Made by a program: the position numbers and the translations under genes
Part shown: positions 4,698-5,564 of the stretch, piece by piece
How positions within the stretch are numbered: the first letter of the stretch is position 1
Layout of the letters: every line of letters begins with the position of its first letter
The notes under the pieces: generated by a model
What the model was told of the DNA's origin: nothing
Database searches by the model: none
What the model saw: the letters and a program-made list of their open reading frames with translations, nothing else
NCBI GenBank assembly: GCA_009778355.1
Contig: WRJY01000164.1
Location: 1 to 5,564, forward strand
DNA: 5,564 nt
Origin: Desulfovibrionaceae bacterium
GTDB taxonomy: Bacteria; Pseudomonadota; Gammaproteobacteria; Burkholderiales; Burkholderiaceae_C
Direction: 5' to 3'

Positions 4698-5564
4698 TCA
4701 GGCCACGGACGGCGTGGTCACGAAGTCCGAGGTGTCGGTGGAAGCGTAGTTGAACGTCACCTCGCCCCAGGTGTCCAGCGCCGCCTTGAGCGGGGTGCAC
4801 CATTTGGCGGCTTCGCGCAGAATCTCCGGCCCTTCGTTCTTGATGTCGCGGCCCTCGTTGCGCGCCAGCACCATCGCTTCCAGCGCCACGCGGTTGGCCG
4901 TGGCGCCGGCCTGAATGCCCATCGGGTGGCCGATGGTGCCGCCGCCGAACTGCATCACCACGTCGTCGCCGAACAAATCCAGCAACTGATGCATCTGCCC
5001 GGCGTGAATGCCGCCCGAGGCCACCGGCATGACCTTGCGCAGCGCGCCCCAGTCCTGCTCGAAGAAGATGCCGCGCGGCAAATCGACCTGCGTGTGCGTA
5101 TCGCGGCAGATGTTGTAGTAGCCCTGCACGGTGAGCGGATCGCCTTCGAGCTTGCCGACTGCCGTGCCGGCGTGGATGTGATCGACGCCCGTCAGGCGCA
5201 TCCATTTGGCGATGACGCGAAAGCTCACGCCGTGGTTCTTCTGCCGCGTATAGGTGCCGTGCCCGGCGCGGTGCAGGTGCAGCAGCATGTCGTTGTCGCG
5301 GCACCAGTTGGACAGCGACTGGATGCCGCTGTAGCCGACCACCAGATCGACCATGACGATGACGCTGCCCAGGTCCCGGGCGAATTCGGCGCGCCGGTAC
5401 ATTTCCTCCACCGTGCCGGCGGTGACGTTGAGGTAGCTGCCCTTGACCTCGCCGGTGGCGGCGCTGGCCTTGTTCACGGCGTCCATCACGAACAGGAAGC
5501 GGTCGCGCCAGTGCATGAAGGGCTGGCTGTTGATGTTCTCGTCGTCCTTCATGAAGTCCAGCCC
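4698..5564 (-). CDS. cbbL: RuBisCO large subunit, red-type form IC (5' end outside window)
   Basis: Catalytic large subunit of ribulose-1,5-bisphosphate carboxylase/oxygenase, which adds CO2 to RuBP to give two 3-phosphoglycerates in the cytoplasm. The reading frame is open to the window edge (it begins Gly-Leu-Asp-Phe-Met-Lys), so the 288 residues here are the C-terminal ~60% of a protein usually ~486 residues long. Active-site residues seen (fragment numbering): the carbamylated Lys6 with metal ligands Asp8 and Glu9 in MKDDEN (spinach K201, D203, E204); His98-Arg99 and His102 in HLHRAGH; His131; loop-6 Lys138 in VGKLEGDP; Ser183 in ASGGIHAG; the phosphate-binding FGGGTIGHP at about 206-214. 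The sequence GTYTRQKNHGVSF and the ending DTSDFVTTPSVA are typical of proteobacterial form IC. In red-type enzymes the C-terminal tail is the handle gripped by CbbX. It ends in TGA, 24 nt before cbbS. No missing catalytic residue is visible in the part present. Confidence 0.98.
   Translation of the reverse strand, partial: GLDFMKDDENINSQPFMHWRDRFLFVMDAVNKASAATGEVKGSYLNVTAGTVEEMYRRAEFARDLGSVIVMVDLVVGYSGIQSLSNWCRDNDMLLHLHRAGHGTYTRQKNHGVSFRVIAKWMRLTGVDHIHAGTAVGKLEGDPLTVQGYYNICRDTHTQVDLPRGIFFEQDWGALRKVMPVASGGIHAGQMHQLLDLFGDDVVMQFGGGTIGHPMGIQAGATANRVALEAMVLARNEGRDIKNEGPEILREAAKWCTPLKAALDTWGEVTFNYASTDTSDFVTTPSVA

Overview
The window is high-GC and carries most of a chromosomal-type Calvin-Benson-Bassham (cbb) operon, read entirely on the minus strand, so gene order runs from high to low coordinates. 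The large RuBisCO subunit is of the red-type proteobacterial class (form IC). Together with the cbbX and cbbY partners, the strong similarity of both RuBisCO subunits to those I recall from Cupriavidus necator, and GC-rich palindromic intergenic repeats of a kind common in Burkholderiales (notably Comamonadaceae), this suggests an autotrophic or facultatively autotrophic beta-proteobacterium. Genus cannot be set from the sequence alone.

Layout in transcription order: cbbL (5564 to 4698, N-terminal ~200 residues outside the window); cbbS (4673-4254); a 176-nt gap holding an inverted pair of GC-rich palindromic repeats; cbbX, the AAA+ RuBisCO activase (4077-3142); cbbY, a HAD-family sugar bisphosphate phosphatase (3152-2352, overlapping cbbX by 11 nt); cbbF, class I fructose-1,6-/sedoheptulose-1,7-bisphosphatase (2299-1214); cbbP, class I phosphoribulokinase (1165-287). 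The last 286 nt (1-286) hold no convincing gene. They contain a 33-bp tandem repeat with strong hairpins, related to the repeat between cbbS and cbbX, and a degenerate ~19-bp repeat.

The genes form one functional unit. CbbF and CbbP regenerate ribulose-1,5-bisphosphate (RuBP), CbbL/CbbS fix CO2 onto it, CbbX pulls inhibitory sugar phosphates out of blocked RuBisCO, and CbbY destroys a released inhibitor (xylulose-1,5-bisphosphate). The promoter and any CbbR site would lie upstream of cbbL, beyond base 5564.

The window is a well-known system rather than a new one. The points most worth a second look are the repeat pair placed between the RuBisCO genes and the activase, an 11-bp direct duplication flanking one of its arms, the absence of cbbE and of an immediately following cbbT, and a Tyr-to-Phe change in the CbbX pore loop.
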